A DNA stretch of 39,941 bases. It comes from Lachnospiraceae bacterium. GTDB taxonomy: Bacteria > Bacillota > Clostridia > Lachnospirales > Lachnospiraceae. Shown here in pieces: positions 6,505 to 14,687 of this stretch. The translations under genes and the position numbers were made by a program. Where the stretch lies: positions 1-39,941 of the forward strand of contig JAFXFO010000013.1 in assembly GCA_017520425.1 (NCBI GenBank), given 5' to 3'. Numbering within the stretch: position 1 is the first letter of the stretch; each line of letters begins with the position of its first letter. Below the pieces are notes generated by a model. That model searched no databases. It saw nothing but the letters and a program-made list of their open reading frames with translations, and had not been told where the DNA came from.

Positions 6505-7800
6505 GTGTACGTTAGGTTGATGCAGGAGAGCCTGGATTATATTGAGGACAATATTAAGTGTGAAATTACGGCAGAGGAGCTTAGTGACCGGGCCGGTTTT
6601 TCCTTATTTCATTATTATCGGCTGTTTCATACAGCAGTAGGAATGCCGGTGATGCAGTATATTTTGAGGCGAAGATTATTGAATGCCATATATGAAATCA
6701 GTCAGGGAGAAAAGATGATTGAAGTGGCGCTTGCCTATGGCTTTGATACCCATGCAGGTTTCTACAAAGCCTTTGTCAGAGAGCTGGGATGTACACCCGC
6801 GCAGTATTTGAAAAAGGGTAAGGTGAGGAAGCCTTACCGGATTGAACTTTTGAAGGAGGAACATATTATGATAACAAAAAAGAGAGTGGAAGGTTTATTA
6901 GGATATTGGGGCCTGGAAGGAGAGAAGGTCACGGATATCTACTATGAAGGAACAGGAAACAGAAATGAGTCTGCATACTATATTGGTGAGGAGTATGTAT
7001 TAAAATTTACAGCCAACTTAGGTAAATTGAAAAGTCATATCGCCATATCCAAAGCCTTGGAAAATGTGGGATTGACTGCAGCGGTACCGGTGAAAACCAA
7101 AGATGGTAGAGAGTATGTGGCAGAAGATGACTTATATTATTGTCTGACCAAACGACTTAACGGGGGCCAGCTTAAGGTGGGTGACATTTATGAAGAAGAT
7201 TATGCGGATAAAGCACGATTGGTCGGTGAGATTTTAGGACAGCTGAGTATGGCACTGGCTAAGGTGGACGCCGTGCTGGAAGAACCGGATTTATACGGAA
7301 GTGTAGTAAACTATGCCATCCCTAAGGTGAAGGCAGAGCTGAATGTGCCGGAAAGCATCTTTGCAGGTTATGAGAAGGAATTTGCTAAGCTGTATCCCGT
7401 GTTGACTAAACAAGTCATCCACAGAGACCCCAATCCCGGCAATTTGATTCTGGCAGAGGAAGGTTGGGGAGTAATTGACTTTGAACTAAGTGAGAAGAAT
7501 GTAAGAATCTTCGATCCCTGCTATGCAGCTACGGCCATCCTCTCGGAAACCTATGAAGCCGGTAATGAAGAAAAGCTTCAGAAGTGGCTTACTATTTTCC
7601 AAAATATCCTTTGCGGATATGATGAAGTGGTAAAGCTGTCAGAGGCGGAGAAGAAGGCCATTCCCTACGTGGTGCTTTCCAATCAGTTGTTGGCACTTGC
7701 CTGGTTTGAAGGGCAGGAGAAGTTTAAGGAATTGTATGAAACCAACAAGCTGATGACTGAGTGGCTGGCAAGCGTGTGGGATGAGCTGCGCTTGCAATAA
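6505..7800 (+). CDS. AraC-type HTH fused to an aminoglycoside phosphotransferase-fold (APH) domain
   Basis: The GTG start is chosen because AAGGTGG lies seven bases upstream and the protein then begins as AraC/XylS regulators do (VYVRLMQESLDYIEDN). Residues 1-105 (431-aa numbering) are a two-helix-turn-helix AraC domain, including LSDRAGFSLFHYYRLF and IEVALAYGFDTHAGFYKAF. Residues about 122-431 are an APH/choline-kinase fold: a small lobe with YVLKFTAN, then the catalytic HRDPNPGN at 306-313 and the metal-binding strand VIDFE at 324-327. In AraC proteins of the Rob/SoxS class the partner domain usually binds effectors; a kinase-like partner is rare. It may sense or phosphorylate a small amine or sugar. 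An in-frame ATG with its own strong ribosome binding site lies at the domain boundary. Confidence 0.8.
   Translation: MYVRLMQESLDYIEDNIKCEITAEELSDRAGFSLFHYYRLFHTAVGMPVMQYILRRRLLNAIYEISQGEKMIEVALAYGFDTHAGFYKAFVRELGCTPAQYLKKGKVRKPYRIELLKEEHIMITKKRVEGLLGYWGLEGEKVTDIYYEGTGNRNESAYYIGEEYVLKFTANLGKLKSHIAISKALENVGLTAAVPVKTKDGREYVAEDDLYYCLTKRLNGGQLKVGDIYEEDYADKARLVGEILGQLSMALAKVDAVLEEPDLYGSVVNYAIPKVKAELNVPESIFAGYEKEFAKLYPVLTKQVIHRDPNPGNLILAEEGWGVIDFELSEKNVRIFDPCYAATAILSETYEAGNEEKLQKWLTIFQNILCGYDEVVKLSEAEKKAIPYVVLSNQLLALAWFEGQEKFKELYETNKLMTEWLASVWDELRLQ
6853..6870 (+). promoter_or_regulatory. Internal ribosome binding site and in-frame ATG
   Basis: AAGGAGGA (6853-6860) sits seven bases before ATG (6868-6870), in frame with the AraC/APH gene and exactly at the junction of the two domains. 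Translation from here would give the kinase-like domain alone (about 310 residues). Confidence 0.65.
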
Positions 7801-7826
7801 AACATTAAGAGAAGTAAAGAATTATT

Positions 7827-7858
7827 GCCTCCGGGGAGCCGAAAGACACTCCGGGGGC
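7827..7858 (+). terminator. Possible terminator stem
   Basis: GCCTCCGG pairs with CCGGGGGC (one G-T pair) around a 16-base loop. The tail TAATTGTAT is poor in T, so termination would be weak. Confidence 0.35.
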
Positions 7859-7908
7859 TAATTGTATAAAGAGCCGGTATAAATCATGATGCAGAAATCA
7901 TATTTCTG

Positions 7909-7917
7909 TGGTATAAT
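7909..7917 (+). promoter_or_regulatory. Extended -10 promoter
   Basis: TGGTATAAT is a perfect extended -10 element. There is no clear -35, as is usual for extended -10 promoters. Its predicted start point near 7924 rules out the upstream TTG at 7921 as translation start of the next gene. Confidence 0.65.
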
Positions 7918-7965
7918 CTTTTGAAGACATGTATCTACAATTATCAAAAAGAAGAGGAATCCGAC

Positions 7966-8625
7966 ATGGGAAAAGAAGATCATAAATTAAGCAAAGCTGA
8001 ATTACGCAGGAAAGCTGTTTTCGAAGTGGTAAAGGCCGGTTTGGAGGAAGAAGGGTATCAAACAAAGGAGTTGACCATGAGTACCCTTGCGGCCAATGTG
8101 CTGGCTATCGTAGCAGCGTTGCCCCCCATAGTGATATTGATAGGAGTCTTTCGTATGCTGAATCCGCAGGCAAAGGGCCTCTCCGGAGAAATGTCGGACT
8201 TGCTTCTGTTTTTGGTGGCGTTTATGATATTGGTAGTAGTACACGAGCTGATACATGGTATTACCTGGGGACTTTGTGCCAAAAGCGGCTTTAAGTCCAT
8301 AGAGTTTGGCGTGATTTGGGAGTATGTGACACCTTATTGCACATGCAGTGAACCTTTGAAAAAAGGTCAGATGGTATTTGGGGCGTTGATGCCCACTATA
8401 CTTCTGGGAGTCATCCCGGGGATTATAGCCTGTATTATCGGTTCTACGGATTTGGTGTATATGGCGGGAGCCATGATGTTAGGCGGTGGAGCGGATATCA
8501 TGATTACAGGAAAGATATTACGCTACAAAAGTGGTAAAGGTGCCCTTTATCACGATCACCCCTACAAGGTAGGCACTATAGTATTTGAGAAAACGAGGAA
8601 TGATGAGGATGAAAAACGCAGTTAA
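7966..8625 (+). CDS. DUF3267-type membrane zincin metalloprotease
   Basis: The ATG start has AGAGGA upstream and lies beyond the predicted transcription start. The 219-residue protein has a first hydrophobic span about 43-64 and a second about 79-92 that runs into HELIH at 93-97, the zinc-binding HExxH of putative membrane zincins. Two more hydrophobic stretches follow (LMPTILLGVIPGIIACII and LVYMAGAMMLGGGADIMI). Proteins of this family are predicted intramembrane or membrane-bound metallopeptidases with unknown targets. The next gene starts inside its 3' end, so the two are translationally coupled. Confidence 0.8.
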   Translation: MGKEDHKLSKAELRRKAVFEVVKAGLEEEGYQTKELTMSTLAANVLAIVAALPPIVILIGVFRMLNPQAKGLSGEMSDLLLFLVAFMILVVVHELIHGITWGLCAKSGFKSIEFGVIWEYVTPYCTCSEPLKKGQMVFGALMPTILLGVIPGIIACIIGSTDLVYMAGAMMLGGGADIMITGKILRYKSGKGALYHDHPYKVGTIVFEKTRNDEDEKRS

Positions 8626-9103
8626 CAGAAACTTCATACTGGTAATTATACTTGCACTGGGGCTGTTGTTGGTACCTTTGGTGGTGGGAATCAGTGTGAA
8701 GGGGATAGAAAAGGATGCACAGGAGATAGAAGAAAAACTGGAAATCGTGGTGGCGGAAGGTGAAGGTTATGAACTGACGGACAGTTACAGTAAAGAGGTG
8801 ACAGCCTACGCTAAGATGATTTTCTGGGTGATTCTGATTGTGGTTGGCGGTTGTGCTGCACTTCTATTCCTGACAGCTTTTGCAGCTTGGCTGGTGTATC
8901 GTAATAATCCTCAGAAAGTAAAGTCGTACCGGGTGATTATGACCATCAATTATTTGTTACAGGCGATAGTGATTTATGTGATGGTGGATATGTTGTTTGA
9001 TGAATTCAGTGTAGGTGTATTGCTTCTGACCCTTTTGGTGGCAGCAGGTTTGGTATATAGTGCTTTGTACACCTATAGCAAAAGAATTTGTACAAATAAT
9101 TAA
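8609..9103 (+). CDS. Small four-span membrane protein, unknown function
   Basis: I do not recognise the family. The 164-residue protein has hydrophobic segments at about residues 8-28, 68-95, 105-128 and 133-154, with a short charged region rich in Glu/Lys between the first two (KGIEKDAQEIEEKLEIVVAE). It overlaps the zincin gene by 17 bases. The start is uncertain: ATGs at 8600, 8603 and 8609 are in frame, and GAGGA at 8595-8599 best fits 8609 or 8603. Coupling to the membrane zincin suggests a partner or substrate, which is inference only. Confidence 0.7.
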   Translation: MKNAVNRNFILVIILALGLLLVPLVVGISVKGIEKDAQEIEEKLEIVVAEGEGYELTDSYSKEVTAYAKMIFWVILIVVGGCAALLFLTAFAAWLVYRNNPQKVKSYRVIMTINYLLQAIVIYVMVDMLFDEFSVGVLLLTLLVAAGLVYSALYTYSKRICTNN

Positions 9104-9183
9104 ACGGTAACAACTTGGAAATATCTTACTGATATAGTAAAGAGGATACATAAGATAAGTGACGGAAATGATGAGGGATATAT

Positions 9184-9834
9184 ATGGCTCATATTTTGAT
9201 TGTGGAAGACGAAGAAGCAATTAACCGATTAATCAAGCAAAATCTGCGATTGGCAGGGCATGAATGCACACAGGTATTTGACGGCTTAGAGGCAAAGAAG
9301 GTATTGGAAGAGTTGGGTACCTTTGATTTGATTATCATGGATGTGATGTTGCCCCATATCGACGGCTTTACGCTGATGCAATATGTGAAAGGCATACCGG
9401 TGATTTTTCTTACGGCTAAGAGTCAGCTGGAGGACAAGATAACCGGACTGACTTCCGGAGCCTGGGATTATCTCACCAAGCCCTTTGAGATGCTGGAATT
9501 GATAGCCCGTATCAATCTGGTGCTTCAGAAGACGCAGAAGGAAAGTAAGGGCATTTGGCTGAATGATGTGTATGTGAATTTGGAGGCCAGAACCGTATCC
9601 CGGGGCGAGGAAGAAATCGAGCTGGCAAAACAGGAATTTGATCTGCTGGAAATCCTGATTCGCAATCGTAACATTGCCTTATCCAGAGAAAAGCTTTTGG
9701 ATTTAGCATGGGGATATGATTATATGGGAGACACCAGAACGGTAGATGTACATATTACAAAGCTGAGAAAGAAACTGAATTTGGAACAGTATATTAAGAC
9801 TGTATACAAGACAGGATATCGTTTGGAGATTTAG
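9184..9834 (+). CDS. OmpR/PhoB-family response regulator
   Basis: Residues 1-115 form a receiver domain with the acidic pocket at EDE (8-10), the phosphoacceptor Asp53 in LIIMDVMLP, Thr78 in IFLTAK and Lys99 in TKPFE. Residues about 125-216 are a winged-helix DNA-binding domain ending in TVDVHITKLRKKL and TVYKTGYRLE. The receiver has SGAWDYLTKP where GADDY is usual, a tolerated change. The ATG is preceded by GATGAGGG. The gene is followed after 18 bp by its cognate kinase and then an anchored PepSY-like protein, so these three genes form one signalling operon. Confidence 0.93.
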   Translation: MAHILIVEDEEAINRLIKQNLRLAGHECTQVFDGLEAKKVLEELGTFDLIIMDVMLPHIDGFTLMQYVKGIPVIFLTAKSQLEDKITGLTSGAWDYLTKPFEMLELIARINLVLQKTQKESKGIWLNDVYVNLEARTVSRGEEEIELAKQEFDLLEILIRNRNIALSREKLLDLAWGYDYMGDTRTVDVHITKLRKKLNLEQYIKTVYKTGYRLEI

Positions 9835-9852
9835 GAAACAGGGGAATAACGG

Positions 9853-11208
9853 ATGAAGGTTTGGCAGAAGGTATATCTGGCCACATTGGCAGTTTTTTTG
9901 TTGATGCTGAATGTGGGACTGATATTAGGCTCCAATTATATATTTGAACATAATGTTTCCGTAGAGCGTCAGCAATGCGAAAGAGAGTGTTATTTCCTGC
10001 AGCAGAATCTGGAACACGACTTTTCCTTTTTGGAAGCCAACGGTCGTATGCAGATTGGGGTAGTACAGAGAGTGGTGGACAACTATCACAATTATTATCA
10101 GAGCCAGGATATTTTCATTGAGCTGAGAGAGGCAGTGGCAGATAAGAGTAATACCCGTTCTATGGTTATCCGCGGCGGTAAGCAGATTTTTATTCAGGTG
10201 GAACGTACCCTTGCACAACCTTACGGGGACTATTCCGTATTTTATCAAAAAGAGCTGGTGGATTTTGAGCAGACCTGGGCGAAGCTGCAATCTACCTTTG
10301 TTCTGATAAGCGTCAGCCTGTCCCTGTTACTTTGTGTTCTGTTGTTTTTCATGATGCAGAGGATCTTCAAACCTTTGGAGCGTTTGAATCACTCAGTGGC
10401 AGAGATTTCCAGAGGGAATTATGAGCAGAACCTGAGTTACAAGGGGGAGGATGAGATAGCAGAGCTGGCAGGTAATATTGATACCATGGCAGGTACCATA
10501 CGTGAGCAGATTCAGAAGCTGGAGGAGGAGAATCAAAAGAAGCAGCAATTAATGGACAATCTGGCTCATGAATTGCGTACTCCTTTGACCTCCATTTACG
10601 GCTATGCTCAGCTGTTGCAGGTGGGCCGCGTCTCTGAGGAAGAGACCTATGAAGGTCTGGAATACATTATGAAGGAAAGTAAGCGACTGAACAAAATGAG
10701 TGAGGAAATGCTGTCCATGCGTTTGTTGGAAAGAAGTACGGTTGCACCCATAAAAGTGAATATAAATACGGTGGCAGAGCATGTACGCCGCATTCTGTCA
10801 GATGTTTTGGAAAAGAAAAAGGTGAAGTTGGTAGAAACCTTTGAAGTGACGGAATGTATGGGAGATGAAGAGGGATTAATTATCGTATTCCGAAATCTTT
10901 TGGAAAATGCCATTCGTGCCAGTAAGGAAGGCGACAGGGTAGAGTGGTTGCTGGAACGAAAGGAAAACGGATATTTGTTTCAGGTGAAGGACTATGGAAT
11001 CGGTATGGAGCAGGCTGAACTGGAGAAGGTAATGGATGCTTTCTACCGTGTGGATAAGGGGCGTTCCCGTAATGAAGGCGGTGCCGGTCTTGGCTTGTCC
11101 ATAGTGGATACCCTTGTAAAGAAATGGAACGGAAGGCTTTGGATAGAGTCAGAAAAGAACAAAGGAACTATTGTTTATGTGGAATTGCCGATTCCGCCAC
11201 AGGAGTAA
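9853..11208 (+). CDS. Sensor histidine kinase
   Basis: The 451-residue kinase has transmembrane segments near 7-29 and 147-168, enclosing an extracellular sensor of about 115 residues that has no recognisable fold. A HAMP segment (170-221) and a coiled coil lead to the HisKA H-box LAHELRTPLTS with phosphoacceptor His239. The ATPase core shows the N-box NLLENAIRAS, G1 VKDYGIGM and G2 GAGLGLSIV. It is the expected partner of the adjacent OmpR-type regulator. The sensory input is unknown; the next gene encodes an anchored extracellular protein that could act as co-sensor. Confidence 0.93.
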   Translation: MKVWQKVYLATLAVFLLMLNVGLILGSNYIFEHNVSVERQQCERECYFLQQNLEHDFSFLEANGRMQIGVVQRVVDNYHNYYQSQDIFIELREAVADKSNTRSMVIRGGKQIFIQVERTLAQPYGDYSVFYQKELVDFEQTWAKLQSTFVLISVSLSLLLCVLLFFMMQRIFKPLERLNHSVAEISRGNYEQNLSYKGEDEIAELAGNIDTMAGTIREQIQKLEEENQKKQQLMDNLAHELRTPLTSIYGYAQLLQVGRVSEEETYEGLEYIMKESKRLNKMSEEMLSMRLLERSTVAPIKVNINTVAEHVRRILSDVLEKKKVKLVETFEVTECMGDEEGLIIVFRNLLENAIRASKEGDRVEWLLERKENGYLFQVKDYGIGMEQAELEKVMDAFYRVDKGRSRNEGGAGLGLSIVDTLVKKWNGRLWIESEKNKGTIVYVELPIPPQE

Positions 11209-11254
11209 GGAGAGACTGTGACAATGCAGAAACACAAAGGAAGGGGAATGTGGC

Positions 11255-12514
11255 ATGAGAGAAAAAATTGAAACATTGCTTTTGGCATTCAGCCTTTGTG
11301 TGGTTAGTATCATTGTATTACTGGGAGGCATGAATCTGAGTGCCATGAAAAGTAACCGGAATGAGGAAGAATTTTATGAAGAGCAGTCTCAATCAGCATC
11401 TTCAGAGGATGTAATTGATACGGTTATCAATGAGTTTTCCGAGGATGCGCTGCGTGCAGAGTTTTCCGGAGTGGTTATCACTACCTGGGATGAATATTAC
11501 CGGATGAGTGGCATAGAGGTGTCAAAGGAAGAGGAAAGAGGGGTCTATGGTACCCTGAATGATGAAAACTGTTCCATGCAATGGGGCGGACTTCTGGCAT
11601 TAAAGGAATTGAGCTATATTGAAGAGATGGATACGGAGGGTATGTACCTGATGATGGTGCTGTCCGATGCAGGCTCTTCCCAGGCTTTGGATATCTGGAG
11701 AGGTTATTTATGCAACTATTTAATCGGGCAGGAACCCACGGACGGAGTGAAGAGGGAGTATTATCTGCAGGTCAATGCTTATACCGGTGAGGTGCTTCGT
11801 ATTGAAAAGCGTGGTGCAGAAGGCAGACTTAGTACCCTGTTTGAAAACAGCAATAAGCTGGAGCTTACGGAAAAGGATTTAGAAATTGACTATTCTGCAG
11901 TTCCCATTATATCGGTGGCGGATTATTGGGATATTAATAACCGTGTGCCCGGTGAAGAAGAAACTTACGAAAACGGTGTGGATGGTTACCTTTCCATGAA
12001 GGAAGCGGGCAATATTGTGTTGAAGGAGATACACCGTCTGTTTGATGAGGATATGGTAGGAATGAAGCTGGTTATGAGCTTTACCGACGGCAGATGGAGC
12101 GGCTGGCTTTTGAATGAATACAGTGCAGATGATGAAAGGTATAAGAGCTATACCTTTCGAATGGATGCCCGCAGCGGCAAGATTTGGTGGTTGACCGGCG
12201 GAAAACAATCTGTAAAGTATTCCGGAAAGACGACCTTCACAGATGAACAGATTATTGAAAATGCCCGAAGCATTATTAAGAAATATCATTTGGTCAACGT
12301 AAGTCAGCTGAATTGGAATGAAGTTTATGTATACAATGCGGCTAAGGACAAGCGCAATCCCATTGAGGAGCGATTGGAAAGAGAGGAAGGTCGCATCACC
12401 AATTATGTGGAGTTTTGTTCTGATGACGGAGAGTGGGTGCAGGTATCCATGGATTGGGAAACCGGAGAGTTGTGGCAGATTATTTATAAGAACTATTCCA
12501 AGTGGTACGAATAG
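11255..12514 (+). CDS. Membrane-anchored extracellular protein with PepSY-like strands
   Basis: The 419-residue protein starts with a signal-anchor (about 8-30, LLLAFSLCVVSIIVLLGGM) without a lipobox, followed by an acidic extracellular part. Three places end in the beta pattern typical of PepSY/YycH-like modules: VNAYTGEVLRIEK (about 170-182), MDARSGKIWWLTG and MDWETGELWQI at the C-terminus. I read it as tandem degenerate PepSY-like units. Accessory proteins of this layout encoded after a kinase often modulate it (as YycHI do for WalK); that role is inference. AAGGAAGGGG precedes the ATG. Confidence 0.6.
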   Translation: MREKIETLLLAFSLCVVSIIVLLGGMNLSAMKSNRNEEEFYEEQSQSASSEDVIDTVINEFSEDALRAEFSGVVITTWDEYYRMSGIEVSKEEERGVYGTLNDENCSMQWGGLLALKELSYIEEMDTEGMYLMMVLSDAGSSQALDIWRGYLCNYLIGQEPTDGVKREYYLQVNAYTGEVLRIEKRGAEGRLSTLFENSNKLELTEKDLEIDYSAVPIISVADYWDINNRVPGEEETYENGVDGYLSMKEAGNIVLKEIHRLFDEDMVGMKLVMSFTDGRWSGWLLNEYSADDERYKSYTFRMDARSGKIWWLTGGKQSVKYSGKTTFTDEQIIENARSIIKKYHLVNVSQLNWNEVYVYNAAKDKRNPIEERLEREEGRITNYVEFCSDDGEWVQVSMDWETGELWQIIYKNYSKWYE

Positions 12515-12524
12515 TGACAAAGAT

Positions 12525-12553
12525 TTGACGAAAAAGGATAAATATGTTATATT
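12525..12553 (+). promoter_or_regulatory. Promoter of the TPR/binding-protein gene
   Basis: TTGACG (12525-12530), 17-bp spacer, TATATT (12548-12553). The start point is expected near 12560, inside the left arm of the following terminator, so new transcripts would not form that hairpin. Confidence 0.7.
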
Positions 12554-12557
12554 TTAG

Positions 12558-12586
12558 CGGATGCTTCAGGCATCCGTTATTTTTTT
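12558..12586 (+). terminator. Terminator of the two-component operon
   Basis: CGGATGC (12558-12564), loop TTCAG, GCATCCG (12570-12576) and TTATTTTTTT. The ribosome binding site AAGGAGGG of the next gene follows directly on the T-run. Confidence 0.85.
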
Positions 12587-12600
12587 AAGGAGGGAAAACA

Positions 12601-14550
12601 ATGGAGAATCAAAAGAAAGCATCCGGTAAAAAATGGATTGTTGTTCTGTGTATTGTGCTGGCGCTTGCATTAATCGGCGGTGGTGCTTTCCTGGCATACA
12701 AATTCATTTTTAACAATCCGGAGAAAAAGTATGAGAAGGCCATGAGCAGTGCGGCGGATTTCATGGATGAGGAAGAGTATAAAGAGGCTATCGAATACTT
12801 TAAGGAAGCATTGGAATACGAGGAAGACGATGAGGATGCCCTGGAAGGAATTTCAGAGGCATACAAGAAGCTGGGTGACAGCTATCTTGCAAAAGAGGAT
12901 TATGAAAAAGCATATTCCAATTATAAGAAGGCATTCAAGGATGTAGAGAATAAGGAAGCACAGGAAGCAGCGCTTAATCTTTCCTATGAGCAGGCGAAGA
13001 AAGCCTATGAAGAATATGATTATGCTGCCTTTGAAGAGTGGGCCAAGAAGCACGATGAGCTGGCTGATGAGATGGATAAGGATGACTTCATTACAGCATA
13101 TATGTATGCGTCCTTGGATCCCGAAGTGAACCAACCTGTGATTGAGGAACCTGAATGGGAGGAGCCTGTGGTAGAGGAACCCGAATGGGAGGAGCCTGAG
13201 TGGGAGGAACCTGAGTGGGATGAGCCCGAAGTAATAGTACCGGAAGTGGTTGGTCCAACCAACGATCCCAATGTTCACATAATAAACGTATGGTCATTTA
13301 CAGAAGAGCTACCCAGGATAGTTCATAAATTTGTAGAAACCCATCCTGATTTTCCGTATCAAATCAATACTACCATTATCCCAACTAATGATGGCTTCTA
13401 TCAGCCGGCGTTGGACGCAGCATTGGAGGCCGGAGGAGCGGAAGCACCTGATATTTATTGTGTTGAGTCTGTATTTGCATATAAGTATACTAAGGGTGAC
13501 GCCAGTGGTTTTGCTGCTACCTATGAAGAGTTAGGTATTGATGTGGACACTAAAATCGGGGAGGCAGATATTGCAAGTTATATGGTAGAAATGGGAACAC
13601 GCCCTGCAGATGATCAAGTGGTAGGTCTTGGGTATTGGGCAACAGGAGGAGCTTTTATTTATCGACGTTCCATTGCAATTGATACCTGGGGAACCGATGA
13701 CCCTTCAGTAGTACAGGAAAAAATTGGTGGTGGTACCGGAAGCTGGGATCAATTCTTTGTGGCCGCTGAGGATTTGAAAGCAAAGGGCTATGCGATTATT
13801 TCCGGAGACGGTGATATTTGGCATCCCATAGAAAATAGTGCAGAGAACGGATGGATTGTAAACGGTAAGCTGCATATTGACCCCAAGAGAGAAGCCTTCC
13901 TGGATATTGCGAAGATCTTAAAGGACAATAATTATCACAACAATACACAGGATTGGTCAGAAGCCTGGTTGGCAGATATGAAGGGCCAAGGAGAGAAGGA
14001 AATGCTTGGTTTCTTTGGACCTGCATGGCTGATTAATTACACCATGAAATGGAACTGTGGTGGAACCACATATGGTGAAGGAACTTATGGTGACTGGGCT
14101 GTTTGTGAGTCTCCTGTAGGATTTTATTGGGGCGGTGACTGGATTCTGGCAAATAAGGATTCCAAGGTGAAGGCAGCTGTTGGAGAAATCATCGAATGGA
14201 TTACCTTGGATTATTCAAGAGATGGTCTTCAGTATGCATGGGCTAATGGTACCATAGACTGGGATTACGATCCTTCAACCATGGAGAACAAAGATACTGT
14301 TCCATCCAATGCCGTATTGAGGATGTCAGATGGAGGAATGGATTTCTTGGGCGGACAAAATATGTATGACATATATGTTTGGGCAAACGCATTTGCGACT
14401 GCTAAAAATGTTACACAATATGATGAAACCATTAACAGTTGTTATCGTGATGCGGTTCGTCAGTATGTGGAAGGCTACTTTACTCGTGATGAGGCATTGG
14501 AAAATTTTAAAGAAAATGTAAATTACAAACTGGGAATTGAAGCAGAATAA
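12601..14550 (+). CDS. Membrane-anchored TPR protein fused to an ABC-type sugar-binding domain
   Basis: The 649-residue protein has four parts. Residues 12-35 are an N-terminal transmembrane anchor without a lipobox. Residues 41-165 are tetratricopeptide-like helices (EEYKEAIEYFKEALEYEEDDEDAL, then KEDYEKAYSNYKKAF). Residues 178-212 are an acidic Pro/Glu/Trp repeat linker (EPEWEEP units). Residues 219-649 are a family 1 solute-binding protein that aligns without major gaps to the lipoprotein encoded at 32924, sharing blocks such as DGDIWH, GFFGPAWLINY, GDWAVCESPVGF and DGLQYAWANGT. The binding domain has a small insertion around KWNCGGTTYGEG, with an extra Cys. It would face outside the cell. 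No permease is adjacent. It has its own promoter and terminator next to a two-component operon. I infer a ligand-sensing or scaffold role rather than transport. Confidence 0.85.
   Translation: MENQKKASGKKWIVVLCIVLALALIGGGAFLAYKFIFNNPEKKYEKAMSSAADFMDEEEYKEAIEYFKEALEYEEDDEDALEGISEAYKKLGDSYLAKEDYEKAYSNYKKAFKDVENKEAQEAALNLSYEQAKKAYEEYDYAAFEEWAKKHDELADEMDKDDFITAYMYASLDPEVNQPVIEEPEWEEPVVEEPEWEEPEWEEPEWDEPEVIVPEVVGPTNDPNVHIINVWSFTEELPRIVHKFVETHPDFPYQINTTIIPTNDGFYQPALDAALEAGGAEAPDIYCVESVFAYKYTKGDASGFAATYEELGIDVDTKIGEADIASYMVEMGTRPADDQVVGLGYWATGGAFIYRRSIAIDTWGTDDPSVVQEKIGGGTGSWDQFFVAAEDLKAKGYAIISGDGDIWHPIENSAENGWIVNGKLHIDPKREAFLDIAKILKDNNYHNNTQDWSEAWLADMKGQGEKEMLGFFGPAWLINYTMKWNCGGTTYGEGTYGDWAVCESPVGFYWGGDWILANKDSKVKAAVGEIIEWITLDYSRDGLQYAWANGTIDWDYDPSTMENKDTVPSNAVLRMSDGGMDFLGGQNMYDIYVWANAFATAKNVTQYDETINSCYRDAVRQYVEGYFTRDEALENFKENVNYKLGIEAE
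13138..13230 (+). repeat. Tandem repeat encoding EPEWEEP linker units
   Basis: Imperfect 12- to 24-base repeats of the type GA(A/G)CCTGA(A/G)TGGGAGGA encode the Pro/Glu/Trp linker between the TPR and binding domains. Long minus-strand frames over it are by-products of the repeat. Confidence 0.75.
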
Positions 14551-14564
14551 AGAATGAAATGTTA

Positions 14565-14596
14565 AGAGGCAGATGCTTGGGCATCTGCCTCTTTTT
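14565..14596 (+). terminator. Intrinsic terminator
   Basis: Perfect 12-bp stem AGAGGCAGATGC / GCATCTGCCTCT with loop TTGG and a T-run. Confidence 0.9.
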
Positions 14597-14687
14597 AATA
14601 TAAAAAAATAATTCATAACATCCGTTTGTATATTTTTGCTTCATTTGCATTACCCTATGGAAAGAAGCAAAAAAGCGAGGTTTGATT

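Noticed and set aside
9126-9140. TTACT-GATAT-AGTAA palindrome before the response regulator
   Set aside because: Only 5-bp arms and AT-rich, so it is not distinguishable from chance; noted only as a possible site.
13020-13297. Minus-strand frames rich in Ser/Gly or Pro
   Set aside because: They are by-products of the EPEWEEP-coding repeat in the plus strand.
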